Source: Bdellovibrionales bacterium (GTDB lineage Bacteria > Bdellovibrionota > FAC87 > UBA2466). Taken from it: a DNA stretch of 64,000 nucleotides. The translations under genes and the position numbers were made by a program. Positions 1 through 8,616 of the stretch are shown piece by piece. The stretch lies in contig SXPJ01000026.1 of the NCBI GenBank assembly GCA_005776395.1, positions 19,862 to 83,861 on the forward strand. The letters run 5' to 3'. How positions within the stretch are numbered: position 1 is the stretch's first letter; each line of letters begins with the position of its first letter. The notes under the pieces are model-generated. The model saw only the letters and a program-made list of their open reading frames with translations, searched no databases and was not told the DNA's origin.

Positions 1-2
1 AG

Positions 3-1160
3 TTATCTAGTGAAAAACTGCCAATTTCGCCGGAGCGATTACGTCGTCCCGTAGCCGATAATAAGATCATTGATAAAGCGATGGCTCTTATTCTAAATGC
101 TAAACGTCCGATTATCTTAGCGGGTAACGGTGCTATTCGCAAAAGAGCTAGTAAACAATTACAAGCTTTTGCATCTCAAACGGGCATAGGTGTAATCAGC
201 ACGTTTATGGGAAAAGGGGCTGTTCCTCGCAGTACGGACCAATGTCTTTATACAGTGGGATTACAAGCGAAAGATATTGTGAATTGTGCCATAGATGCAT
301 CGGATCTGGTAATCTGTATTGGTTATGATTTAGTTGAATACCATCCCTGGCTTTGGAATTCCAAAGGTGACAAACAAATTATTCATGTGGATTTTTTACC
401 TGCTGAAATTGATGCTCATTATCTTGCGCAAGTGGAAATTGTCGGTGATATCGCTTACACACTTTGGATGTTCAATGAACGTATTAAAGGGCAACAACTT
501 AACTATAATTTAAAACAACAACGGGTGGTACGTACCCAAATGCTTGAAGAGATTTCTGCGTACAAAAACGATCTCACTGAAGGAACCATTCGTCCACAAA
601 AAGCACTTTGGGACGTTCGTGAAGCACTGGGCCCATCAGATATTTTACTAAGTGATGTCGGGGCGCATAAAATGTGGACAGCACGCTATTACGCAGCTGA
701 TGAACCTAATACCTGCCTTATTTCTAATGGATTCTGCTCAATGGGATTTGCATTGCCAGGTGCGATTGCTGCAAAAATGGTTTATCCCGATCGTAAAGTA
801 GTTGCAATTTGTGGGGATGGAGGCTTTTTAATGAACGTACAGGAAATGGAAACTGCAAAACGTATGGGAGCAAACATTGTAGTTCTAGTGTGGGAAGATG
901 GTGGATATGGACTCATTAAATGGAAACAAAATAATGAGTTTGGTAAACACACTGAGTTGAATTTCGAAAATCCTGACTGGGTGAAACTCGCCGATTCTTT
1001 TGGATGGGTTGGAATGAGAATTAATAATGCCATCGACTTAAGACCTGCTCTTGATAAAGCTTTTTCGCTGAATGCCCCTTGTTTAATTAGTATTCCGATT
1101 GATTACAGAGAAAATGCTTTATTAACTCAGCGTCTAGGCAATATTGCGTGTGCTATTTAA
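3..1160 (+). CDS. Acetolactate synthase-like thiamine diphosphate enzyme, 5' end missing
   Basis: The frame is already open at base 3, so the gene begins left of the window and about 385 residues are seen. The visible part covers the central domain (motif LILNAKRPIILAGNG near base 110) and the C-terminal ThDP-binding domain, with GDGGF and then a conserved Asn near base 820 and YGLIKWKQ near base 905. These are features of acetolactate synthase large subunits, which condense two pyruvates to 2-acetolactate. The N-terminal domain with the catalytic Glu is outside the window. An aldehyde dehydrogenase follows 18 bases later and is probably co-transcribed, which may mean a role beyond branched-chain amino-acid synthesis. 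Other ThDP decarboxylases cannot be excluded. Confidence 0.85.
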   Translation, partial: LSSEKLPISPERLRRPVADNKIIDKAMALILNAKRPIILAGNGAIRKRASKQLQAFASQTGIGVISTFMGKGAVPRSTDQCLYTVGLQAKDIVNCAIDASDLVICIGYDLVEYHPWLWNSKGDKQIIHVDFLPAEIDAHYLAQVEIVGDIAYTLWMFNERIKGQQLNYNLKQQRVVRTQMLEEISAYKNDLTEGTIRPQKALWDVREALGPSDILLSDVGAHKMWTARYYAADEPNTCLISNGFCSMGFALPGAIAAKMVYPDRKVVAICGDGGFLMNVQEMETAKRMGANIVVLVWEDGGYGLIKWKQNNEFGKHTELNFENPDWVKLADSFGWVGMRINNAIDLRPALDKAFSLNAPCLISIPIDYRENALLTQRLGNIACAI

Positions 1161-1178
1161 TCTCTTTAGAGGTGAATC

Positions 1179-2609
1179 TTGTTAAAAACGAAATATCCTT
1201 ATTATTTAGCAAATAAGCCCCATCAACCCAATTTTGATCTTGAGGTCACTGATAAGTTTACTGGGGAAGTTGCAACAAGAGTGGCAATGGCAGATGCCAA
1301 AGCTATTGATCTTGCGATTTCAAAAAGTGTAGAAGCTGTTGAGCCCATGAGAAAAATGCCAGCTTACAGTCGACAAAATGTATTAAATCACTGTGCCAAC
1401 CGCTTTAAAGAGCGAGAAGAGGAACTTGCTTATAGTCTGTGTGTAGAAGCGGGCAAACCCATAAAAGACAGTCGAGGAGAGGTTAGTCGTTTAATAGATA
1501 CCTTTCGAATTGCAGCTGAAGAATCGGTAAGAGTATTGGGGGAAGTGATGCCACTTGATATTTCTCCGAGAGCCAAAAACTATACTGGGATGTGGAAGAG
1601 AGTTCCTATTGGGCCTTGTTCTTTTATTTCACCGTTTAATTTCCCTTTAAATCTTGCAGCTCATAAAATAGCCCCTGCGATTGCAGCAGGTTGTCCATTT
1701 GTTTTAAAGCCCGCAAGCAAAACTCCACTTGGCGCTTTGATTATTGGAGAGGTGCTTGCTGAGACCGAGTTGCCTGTTGGGGCTTTTTCGATCTTACCGT
1801 GTCATCGTGAAGGGGCCGATTTATTTACTACCGATGAAAGGTTCAAACTTTTAAGTTTTACTGGCTCTCCTTCGGTCGGATGGGATTTAAAAAAACGAGC
1901 AGGCAAAAAGAAGGTCATTTTAGAATTAGGTGGAAATGCCCCAGTCATCATTGATGAAGATGCCGATCTTGAAGATGCAGTACAACGAATAGTGTTTGGA
2001 GCTTTTTATCAATCGGGTCAAAGTTGCATTAGTGTACAGCGAGTTTTGGTGCATGAAAAAATCTATAATACTTTTCGCGATAAACTCATAATAGAAACCA
2101 AAAAATTAAAAATGGGGAACCCAAAAGAAGAATCTACTTTTATTGGACCGATGATTTCAGAACAGGAAGCCATTCGACTTGAAGGCTGGATTAATTCTGC
2201 TGTTAAAAATGGGGCCCGTCTTTTGTGTGGAGGAAAACGTCAAGGGGTGATGTTAGAAGCTACATTACTAGAGAATGTTTCTCGAATAGAGAAAGTTTGT
2301 ACGGAGGAAGCCTTCGGTCCTGTAGCTCTCTTGATTCCCTTTTCAAATTTTGATGAGGCATTGAAAGAGGCTAATCAAAGTCAGTTTGGATTGCAGGCCG
2401 GAATTTTCACTAGAGATCTTTATAAATCGATGAAGGCATGGAACGAATTAGAAGTGGGTGGGGTTGTGATTGGAGATGTGCCTTCATGGAGAGTAGATAA
2501 TATGCCTTATGGTGGAGTTAAAGAAAGTGGCTTAGGGAGAGAAGGCATTCGTTTTGCCATGGAAGACATGACCGAAATTCGTATGCTTGTAGTCAGAACA
2601 AAAGATTAA
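1179..2609 (+). CDS. NAD(P)-dependent aldehyde dehydrogenase
   Basis: Oxidises an aldehyde to an acid with NAD(P)+; the substrate cannot be read from sequence. The 476 residues match the ALDH superfamily in length and order. SPFNFP with Asn154, the general base Glu249 in LELGGNAP, the nucleophile Cys283 in GQSCIS and a C-terminal PYGGVKESGLGREG are all present. The start is TTG at 1179, preceded by AGAGG about 6 bases upstream. It lies 18 bases after the acetolactate-synthase-like gene, so the two probably act on linked keto-acid and aldehyde intermediates (inference). Because the sequence around Cys is GQSCISVQR, it belongs to the broad group that includes succinate-semialdehyde and lactaldehyde dehydrogenases. 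Confidence 0.85.
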   Translation: MLKTKYPYYLANKPHQPNFDLEVTDKFTGEVATRVAMADAKAIDLAISKSVEAVEPMRKMPAYSRQNVLNHCANRFKEREEELAYSLCVEAGKPIKDSRGEVSRLIDTFRIAAEESVRVLGEVMPLDISPRAKNYTGMWKRVPIGPCSFISPFNFPLNLAAHKIAPAIAAGCPFVLKPASKTPLGALIIGEVLAETELPVGAFSILPCHREGADLFTTDERFKLLSFTGSPSVGWDLKKRAGKKKVILELGGNAPVIIDEDADLEDAVQRIVFGAFYQSGQSCISVQRVLVHEKIYNTFRDKLIIETKKLKMGNPKEESTFIGPMISEQEAIRLEGWINSAVKNGARLLCGGKRQGVMLEATLLENVSRIEKVCTEEAFGPVALLIPFSNFDEALKEANQSQFGLQAGIFTRDLYKSMKAWNELEVGGVVIGDVPSWRVDNMPYGGVKESGLGREGIRFAMEDMTEIRMLVVRTKD

Positions 2610-2818
2610 TAGATTCACTTCTTAGATTAATCACACTCTCGCTTCCTGCGCTCTTATAGAAAGCCAAGTATTCTATTGGAATATAGACACTTGAGCGACC
2701 TTCATTGTCACTCTCCTAGTTTTTTCCCATAAAAACATTCTCTTGAACCTGGAATCTATTTTGCAAATTCTGGGAGCCAGTGTGGAATCAAAGAATACAT
2801 AAGTTAAGTGGGGAATTG

Positions 2819-4024
2819 ATGGTACGCTCTAGTTTATTTTCACTTTTAGCCGGTATTGCGCTACTACCCTCTGGAATTCATGCTGAAACTCATTCTGAAG
2901 CTCAAAGTACAAATTCAAGGGCTATCCCGATTCACACAAGAGCTGTGGCACCGTTAGCAACCCCCTCTGGAATTCAATTTACTTGTTCGGCCGAGCAAAT
3001 AAAAGAGTTAGAAAAAGATTTTGAAAAATTATTCCTTGATTATGGTTGGATAAGGCCTTTTCCTTCTTCCTTAGCTAAAATCAGGTTATCTTCAGATAAT
3101 AAACAACTCTATTTAAACCTAAACACTCCAGTATCCGATACCGACACTTTAAGTCTACACAGCCGTCCCGAATTCATGATCACACCTGAAATTGATTCCT
3201 TTGTCGATCGAGCCGGAATTAAACACGATTACAAAGTTGCAAGCCAACAAGAAATTATAACCTCCATGTTACAGAATGGTCGTCTTTTCAAGTTTGATAA
3301 AACATTCTGCACCTTTGATAAATTCATGGAGCATGTAAGGATTCGAAAAAACATTATCAAATGGGGAATCCGCGCGATGTGGAAATTTCCGGAAGGAGAA
3401 ACCCAGTACAATAAAAAACTATGGGCTCATGGCTGGAAACTTCAACCTGGAGTTAAAAGTAGTGAAGCTATTTCCGATGCCTTTACTGGAAAGGTTAATT
3501 ATGAAATCGGCTGCACCAAAGCCTGCCAAAAAATCATGGCACAAGGAATTCTAGACTTTTACAAAAATGTTAAAAAAGATTCAAAAATGATCGATTATTT
3601 AGATGGAATTACAGCTCCTACTCCTCTTGATACGATGGAAATGACCGTTCACGGTACCTCCATAATAGATAGGGTCCAAGAAGGAACCTTAGTTGATCGG
3701 CACTTTAAAGTTCCCTCTAATCATTGGGTTCCTGGTGATTGGGGATGGATAAAAAATCCTGATGAAGAATCAGCCGAAGAGAATGGACTAGAAGGCTGTA
3801 ATATCGTATACATTGGACGCGGTTTATTTGTAGTTTATTATGAGACCGATCCCGATCGAACCCTAGATGAAGCCCTTGTGAGAGTCTACCAGTGGCGAAA
3901 AGACTCCAAGGAAGAGCCCATTACCGATGGACTCAAAAAAAGGCTAAGAAAAGATCCTAGGGATGCTGGCCTGCTAAGAGATGTTAGGGACTTTCCGAAA
4001 AATTTTCACCAGTTTTCCGAATAA
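2819..4024 (+). CDS. Exported protein with distant similarity to bacterial transglutaminase (Tgl)
   Basis: A Sec signal peptide is clear (MVRSSLFSLLAGIALLP, cleavage after HA). I chose ATG 2819 because it opens directly on that signal and has GTGGGGA upstream; GTG 2780 would add 13 residues. The segment around bases 3440-3560 (PGVKSSEAISDAF then YEIGCTKA) and the later GDWGWIKNPD and EGCNIVYIG (bases 3735-3825) align by eye with Bacillus subtilis Tgl, where a Cys in YAFECATA forms protein cross-links. The equivalent Cys is residue 232 here. The Glu before that Cys in Tgl is Gly here, and the downstream GEN motif reads GCN, so activity is uncertain. The relationship is from memory of the family and was not searched. 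Confidence 0.55.
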   Translation: MVRSSLFSLLAGIALLPSGIHAETHSEAQSTNSRAIPIHTRAVAPLATPSGIQFTCSAEQIKELEKDFEKLFLDYGWIRPFPSSLAKIRLSSDNKQLYLNLNTPVSDTDTLSLHSRPEFMITPEIDSFVDRAGIKHDYKVASQQEIITSMLQNGRLFKFDKTFCTFDKFMEHVRIRKNIIKWGIRAMWKFPEGETQYNKKLWAHGWKLQPGVKSSEAISDAFTGKVNYEIGCTKACQKIMAQGILDFYKNVKKDSKMIDYLDGITAPTPLDTMEMTVHGTSIIDRVQEGTLVDRHFKVPSNHWVPGDWGWIKNPDEESAEENGLEGCNIVYIGRGLFVVYYETDPDRTLDEALVRVYQWRKDSKEEPITDGLKKRLRKDPRDAGLLRDVRDFPKNFHQFSE

Positions 4025-4151
4025 AAAAACTTAAACCCACAATAACAAAACCTGTTACACTTAAGAAAATTTCGGAATTCAAATTACTTTTTAGAGAAAT
4101 ATAAATTTCATCTCTCTCATCCAATAGAGAGGTCTAGGATTTCAAACCTAA

Positions 4152-5291
4152 ATGAAAGTACTCATACATGCATTAGGTGCTGATATGGGGGGGGCTGTAA
4201 GACACCTCACCCATTTTCTTCCGGCACTTGCCAACTTAAAATCTGAACTTTCTCCGCCCCCTCAATATATTATTTTGCTAAGAAATAAATTAAGAACCCA
4301 TACCAAGGCTACCCACATTAAGTTTTTTTATCTTCCTAACAGTGTAGGATCCTTTTTTTTACTTCGGCTTTTGTTTGATAATATTTTCTTGCCCTTATAT
4401 CTCAAACTAAAGCGCATTGAGACGGTCATTACGCTGACCAATTCGGGTCCTCTTTGGGGAATTAAAAATCATATTCTTTTCCAGAGAAATGCACTCTACT
4501 TTTCCCAATGGTACTATCAACAATTATCTTTTAAAGACAAGATTCCCTATCTAACCAGAAAATATTACAGCTATTTATTAATAAAAACCTCGAAAATGAC
4601 TCTCGTACCAACTCAAGCCATGAAAGAAAGTATCATTCAAACTTTCCCCTCACTGGCCCCCGATATTTTCACCGTTTTTCCACATGCTCTTGAATTAAAA
4701 CAAAATGAGGCAAATTCAATTCCAAAAAATTTGATAGATCTCTTTCCAAAAAAAACCATAACTTTTCTCTACCCTTCCCACTTAGCCCCGTACAAAGGCT
4801 GCGATATTCTGCTTAGAGCACTAGGCAGCTTAAAAAGGGTTCATAGGGTGCAATTTCAATGTCTTCTAACCTCTTCACTACAGGAATGGCCCAAAGGGAA
4901 AGAGCTTATTTTAAACCTCATTCAACAAGAGCAATTACAAGATGAGGTTAAACTGGTCGGATCGGTCTCTCATTCAGTAATGGCCTATCTCTATAAGAAC
5001 TCAGATGTAGTCGTTTTCCCATCCCTAGTTGAAAGCTTTGGCTTCCCCTTGGCTGAAGCCTTGAGCTTCGAAAAACCGGTGGTCGCCGCCAATACCGCTG
5101 TAAACCGAGAGATCTGTCAGGGGGGGGCTCTATACTATTCCCCCTTAAATTCAGAGGCCATGGCCCAGCAACTTAAATCGGTGTTTGCCCCCCTCACCCG
5201 AACTAAGCTTATCCAGGAGGGTAAAGCCCAATTTGCCAGCCGAGATTGGAGCTGGGAAACTTATGTCCGTCAATTTGAAAGGTTAATCTAA
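4152..5291 (+). CDS. GT4-family glycosyltransferase
   Basis: A GT-B fold retaining glycosyltransferase of 379 residues, probably acting on the cytoplasmic side in surface polysaccharide or lipopolysaccharide synthesis. The N-terminal loop GADMGGAVRH, the central LYPSHLAPYKG that begins the donor domain, and the C-terminal ESFGFPLAEAL (E-x7-E type nucleotide-sugar motif) support the call. The donor and acceptor are unknown. The gene carries two runs of eight G (4187-4194 and 5120-5127), unusual in DNA this AT-rich, and either could make the gene slip in and out of frame. No sugar-biosynthesis genes lie beside it. No good ribosome site precedes ATG 4152. Confidence 0.85.
   Translation: MKVLIHALGADMGGAVRHLTHFLPALANLKSELSPPPQYIILLRNKLRTHTKATHIKFFYLPNSVGSFFLLRLLFDNIFLPLYLKLKRIETVITLTNSGPLWGIKNHILFQRNALYFSQWYYQQLSFKDKIPYLTRKYYSYLLIKTSKMTLVPTQAMKESIIQTFPSLAPDIFTVFPHALELKQNEANSIPKNLIDLFPKKTITFLYPSHLAPYKGCDILLRALGSLKRVHRVQFQCLLTSSLQEWPKGKELILNLIQQEQLQDEVKLVGSVSHSVMAYLYKNSDVVVFPSLVESFGFPLAEALSFEKPVVAANTAVNREICQGGALYYSPLNSEAMAQQLKSVFAPLTRTKLIQEGKAQFASRDWSWETYVRQFERLI
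4187..4194 (+). repeat. G8 homopolymer near start of glycosyltransferase gene
   Basis: Eight consecutive G after ATG at codons 12-15 of the glycosyltransferase gene. A one-base change here would truncate the protein almost at its N-terminus. Confidence 0.9.
5120..5127 (+). repeat. G8 homopolymer in the 3' part of the glycosyltransferase gene
   Basis: A second run of eight G in the same gene, following the E-x7-E region. Slippage here would alter only the last 50 or so residues. Confidence 0.9.
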
Positions 5292-5345
5292 CTCGCAATT
5301 CTTGCTTGATTTTTTTAACCCTAATTTCTGAATATTTTAATCTGA

Positions 5346-5675
5346 TGTTACGAATTAGCCGTTCAATTTTATCGCTTGGTGCGAATTAAGAAAATTCCAG
5401 GACCGTTAAAGGGGCAATTGCAACGAGCGGCTTCAAGTGTGGTTTTGAACTTGGCTGAAGGTTGGGGGCGAGCCACTCCTGCAGATAGGCGAAGGTTCTT
5501 CCAAATCGCTTTTGGAAGTCACAGAGAGATACAGGCCATTATTCAACTTGAACCTGATGAATTTAACGAAGAGGAACGAGATACTTCAGCGTCTTCAAAC
5601 TCATACGCAATTCCGGGTGCCTTGACCGCAACCCGGTATGCCGGTTTTGCCGCGATGCCGAAATCAGATATCACC
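5346..5675 (+). pseudogene. Decayed four-helix bundle (S23/intervening-sequence type) protein gene
   Basis: Residues YELAVQFYRLVR through PADRRRFFQIAFGS (bases 5349-5528) match the four-helix bundle family often found in rRNA intervening sequences and elsewhere in genomes. The homologous segment runs upstream to a TGA at 5343 with no start codon in place; the first possible start (TTG 5376) is already inside helix 1. After about base 5585 the expected last helix is found only by changing frame (EILQRLQTHT in another frame). Both ends are therefore damaged and I call it a pseudogene. It is not associated with an rRNA gene here. The stretch 5625-5670 is richer in G+C than its surroundings. Confidence 0.6.
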
Positions 5676-5764
5676 TAGGAATAAGCTTTGCGACCAATAA
5701 ATCTCCAATATAAAAAAAATCTAGGCATACTTTTCTCCGACACAAAGTGTACAATTACTGAATT

Positions 5765-6727
5765 ATGATAGAAAATCTTAAATCTACGGCAAGGGAAGAT
5801 TTTGGTGTGGTTCAACTAAAATTCCTTATATTTTTTTTAATCGTCGTCACACTCAGTTCCGCAACATTCTCTTTGGGGGATCATCTATCCGTTCAATCAG
5901 AACGATCGGTAAACTCCAAAACGACACCGCCAGTAAGAAAAACTTTTAGTGGAGAGGAAAATACGCCCCATACGGCCACTTCCGCCCAATGGCCTAGAAC
6001 ATTTTTTCAAAATTTTTCTAGAAGCCAAGACGGTGAAACCGAAGATGCTCATTTTCAAATTCGATTTACAGCAGTCCCCTTTCAAACCGCTCCAGGAGCC
6101 CCCCGCTGCATCCAAGTCAAGCTTAGTCTGGCTGCTGAATACGCATCAAAGCGTACCTACTATCGCCGTCGACTTGATTCGTTACGCCTATTCAATGACG
6201 GTAAGATTGCCACGGGAGGTGCAAGCACTTCCACCCAATTTATAACGGATGAAATTCGTCGAAATGGACGACGAATAGAAACTCCGCCAATCTCAAAACC
6301 TCCTTCTTTCAAGTCCTTCTTTGAAATTGGCTCGCCACAAAAAACTCATCCCATCTACATCAGTAATGGTACCGAAAACGGTGAAGGAGAAATAGGGGTC
6401 GCCTGCGTACGAGAACATGGAAACTATTCAGGATCGGTCGAACTAAAAGCAGCAGAAAACGCGCCTGAAAAAATTACCATCCCGTGGTCTTTTCGCTTCG
6501 ATTCCAATGGAATCTCTACTATATCCTTTCGTCTAAATGAAATGGCCGTTCCAGATCCCGAAGAGTTCATGGGGGATCTCCATCCAAGACAGAAATTGCG
6601 TGCAGGGGAGCGTCTTGAAAACGTAAACTACCGACTCGTCAATAGCAGTCGATATCCCTCAAATGCACCAGACGGCTATTACCAAAGCCGCTTTCCGAAC
6701 CCGAATTCCCAACGCGAAACTTATTGA
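5765..6727 (+). CDS. Hypothetical exported or membrane-anchored protein
   Basis: A 320-residue open frame I do not recognise. Residues 17-36 (QLKFLIFFLIVVTLSSATFS) form a signal peptide or single membrane anchor preceded by a charged N-terminus. The remainder is rich in Ser, Thr, Arg and Pro with alternating hydrophobic residues, as in a beta-rich secreted domain (for example IRFTAVPFQ and ITIPWSFRF). No catalytic motif is visible. It stands alone between a decayed gene and cystathionine beta-synthase, and no convincing ribosome site precedes ATG 5765. Shorter frames overlap it in both directions, but this is the only long one with a sensible signal sequence. Confidence 0.6.
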   Translation: MIENLKSTAREDFGVVQLKFLIFFLIVVTLSSATFSLGDHLSVQSERSVNSKTTPPVRKTFSGEENTPHTATSAQWPRTFFQNFSRSQDGETEDAHFQIRFTAVPFQTAPGAPRCIQVKLSLAAEYASKRTYYRRRLDSLRLFNDGKIATGGASTSTQFITDEIRRNGRRIETPPISKPPSFKSFFEIGSPQKTHPIYISNGTENGEGEIGVACVREHGNYSGSVELKAAENAPEKITIPWSFRFDSNGISTISFRLNEMAVPDPEEFMGDLHPRQKLRAGERLENVNYRLVNSSRYPSNAPDGYYQSRFPNPNSQRETY

Positions 6728-6757
6728 GCCATAGACACAGTCCCTAGAGCAGATGGC

Positions 6758-6775
6758 ACTCACCGAGAATCGTTG
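6758..6775 (+). repeat. 18-base match to the end of the dispersed palindromic element
   Basis: The sequence ACTCACCGAGAATCGTTG closely matches the right terminus of the elements at 26502-26659 and 63132-63291. No other part of the element is recognisable here, so it may be a remnant or chance. Confidence 0.35.
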
Positions 6776-6842
6776 TAATCTAATCGTCACCTTTGCCTAG
6801 TCTCACTATTTTTGGTAGGCTTCGCTTAATTTAGGAGCCGAA

Positions 6843-8192
6843 ATGCTACATAACAATATTTTAAGTGCTATTGGAAATACCCCTCTAGTTAAAATTAACC
6901 GATTAGCTTCCCACTTGGATTGTAATCTCTATGCAAAGTGCGAGTTCATGAATCCAGGGGGCTCCGTAAAAGATCGAATCGGATGGAGAATGGTTGAAGA
7001 CGCTGAAAAATCCAGACGAATTAAACCAGGGGACACTCTAATTGAACCCACTAGCGGTAACACAGGTATTGGAATCGCCTTAGCCGGTGCCGTTAAAGGC
7101 TATCGGGTTATCATCACCATGCCCGAGAAGATGAGTCGCGAGAAGCAGGTTATCCTAGAGGCTCTAGGAGCCGAAATTATTAGAACCCCAACCGCAGCTG
7201 CATGGGATTCTCCAGAGAGTCACATTGGGGTCGCAAAAAAACTACAGAAAGAGTTGCCCAATGCCCATATTCTAGACCAATATGCCAATCCTTCTAATCC
7301 ACAGGCCCATTACGAAACCACAGCAAAGGAGATCATTCAGGATCTCAATGGAAAAATTGACATGGTAGTCATGACTGCGGGAACCGGTGGAACCTTAACG
7401 GGGGTTGCTCGAAAATTAAAAGAACATAATCCTCAAATTCAAGTTATAGGAGTGGATCCTGTAGGTTCTATCTTGGGAGGGGGCACCTTAATAGCCCCTT
7501 ATAAAGTTGAGGGAATTGGCTACGATTTCATACCCGATGTTCTAGACAGATCCCTAGTGACTCGCTGGATTAAGACCACAGATCGAGAGTCTTTCATTTT
7601 GGCCCGACGAATGATTAGAGAGGAAGGACTCCTTGGCGGTGGCTCTTGTGGCTCTGCAATGTATGGAGCCCTTGAAGCCGCAAGTTCACTGAAAAAAGGC
7701 CAAAATTGCGTTGTGATACTCCCTGACGGAGTTCGCAACTATATGACCAAATTTATTGATAACCAATGGATGAAAGAAAATAAATTTTCAAGCATCTCCT
7801 CGCTTCACGGAACGGTCTCTGAACTTGTAAGTCAGCAAGATAAAAATAGTTTAATCACTTTGGAACACACCGAGAAAATTTCAAAAGCCATAGCTATCAT
7901 GAAGGACAAGGGAATTTCCCAAATTCCTGTAACCCAAGATGGATGGCTTTTAGGGCTTTTGACTGAAGATTATATCTTACAGGTACTTTCCACCAAACAG
8001 GTCAACGGAGAAAGTTATGTTTACATGGTCACCGATAGATCTGTGGCCTGTGTTGAGGGGGCTACTCCATTAGATGCACTTCACGATATTTTAATGAGAA
8101 GCCATTGTGCAGTAGTCATAAATGAAGAAAAACACCCCCAAAAAATAGTCACCAAGATCGATTTAGTGGAGTGGATGACGAGAGCTCGGTAA
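6843..8192 (+). CDS. cbs: Cystathionine beta-synthase with C-terminal CBS domain pair
   Basis: A cytoplasmic PLP enzyme joining serine (or O-acetylserine) and homocysteine to form cystathionine. The fold-type II catalytic domain covers residues 1-320, with the Schiff-base Lys43 in GGSVKDR, the PLP-phosphate loop TSGNTG at 70-75, and GTGGTLTG near 180. Residues 330-449 hold two CBS motifs, which usually bind adenosine ligands such as SAM. The N-terminal heme domain of animal enzymes is absent. AGGAG lies 6 bases before ATG 6843. Cysteine synthase is the main alternative, but that enzyme lacks the CBS pair. Thioredoxin follows from its own promoter. Confidence 0.9.
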   Translation: MLHNNILSAIGNTPLVKINRLASHLDCNLYAKCEFMNPGGSVKDRIGWRMVEDAEKSRRIKPGDTLIEPTSGNTGIGIALAGAVKGYRVIITMPEKMSREKQVILEALGAEIIRTPTAAAWDSPESHIGVAKKLQKELPNAHILDQYANPSNPQAHYETTAKEIIQDLNGKIDMVVMTAGTGGTLTGVARKLKEHNPQIQVIGVDPVGSILGGGTLIAPYKVEGIGYDFIPDVLDRSLVTRWIKTTDRESFILARRMIREEGLLGGGSCGSAMYGALEAASSLKKGQNCVVILPDGVRNYMTKFIDNQWMKENKFSSISSLHGTVSELVSQQDKNSLITLEHTEKISKAIAIMKDKGISQIPVTQDGWLLGLLTEDYILQVLSTKQVNGESYVYMVTDRSVACVEGATPLDALHDILMRSHCAVVINEEKHPQKIVTKIDLVEWMTRAR

Positions 8193-8205
8193 CACCACAA
8201 ATCAC

Positions 8206-8234
8206 TTGAATTTGAGAGGATAACCCTCAATAAT
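8206..8234 (+). promoter_or_regulatory. Predicted sigma-70-type promoter of trxA with internal palindrome
   Basis: TTGAAT and AATAAT are separated by 17 bases, and a start about 7 bases later would give a leader of some 33 bases before ATG 8274. The spacer contains an imperfect palindrome (TTGAG-AGGATAACC-CTCAA, 8212-8230) placed where a repressor could act. Confidence 0.5.
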
Positions 8235-8273
8235 AAAATTGGTTTAAAGATTTAATTGATGGAAGGAATTCTT

Positions 8274-8609
8274 ATGGCAAACGCAAATATTATTAATTTG
8301 GACGACAACTCTTTTTCTGATGCGGTAGAAAAAAACACCACCCCAATCTTAGTCGATTTCTGGGCCGAATGGTGTATGCCTTGTCGTGCCTTAGCTCCTA
8401 TCATCGATGAGTTGGCCAATGAATTCCAAGGCAAAGTTCGATTCGCTAAAGTTAACGTTGATGATTGTAAGATGGTTCCTGGACAATTCGGAATCAGAGG
8501 AATTCCTACTTTAATCCTCTTCCAAGATGGTAAAAAAGTGAATGAACTTGTCGGAAATCAGCCCAAAGAAAAGATCAAAATGATGCTTTCTAAAGTAGCA
8601 GCTTCCTAA
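8274..8609 (+). CDS. trxA: Thioredoxin
   Basis: A 111-residue single-domain thioredoxin, the cytosolic thiol-disulfide reductant. The N-terminus MANANIINL is typical, and ATG 8274 has AAGGA six bases upstream, which favours it over in-frame TTG 8256. The active site is WCMPC rather than the classical WCGPC, and the cis-proline motif GIPTLILF is intact. Met in place of Gly between the cysteines should shift the redox potential, although such variants occur in true thioredoxins. The HD-domain gene follows after 7 bases and may share its transcript. Confidence 0.93.
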   Translation: MANANIINLDDNSFSDAVEKNTTPILVDFWAEWCMPCRALAPIIDELANEFQGKVRFAKVNVDDCKMVPGQFGIRGIPTLILFQDGKKVNELVGNQPKEKIKMMLSKVAAS

Positions 8610-8616
8610 TTTAAGT

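Noticed and set aside
3229..3411. Minus-strand 60-codon frame within the Tgl-like gene.
   Set aside because: It is antisense to a longer frame with a signal peptide and has no start signals.
5949..6245. A 98-codon frame within the hypothetical gene at 5765-6727.
   Set aside because: It is shorter, starts inside the longer frame and has no signal peptide or ribosome site.
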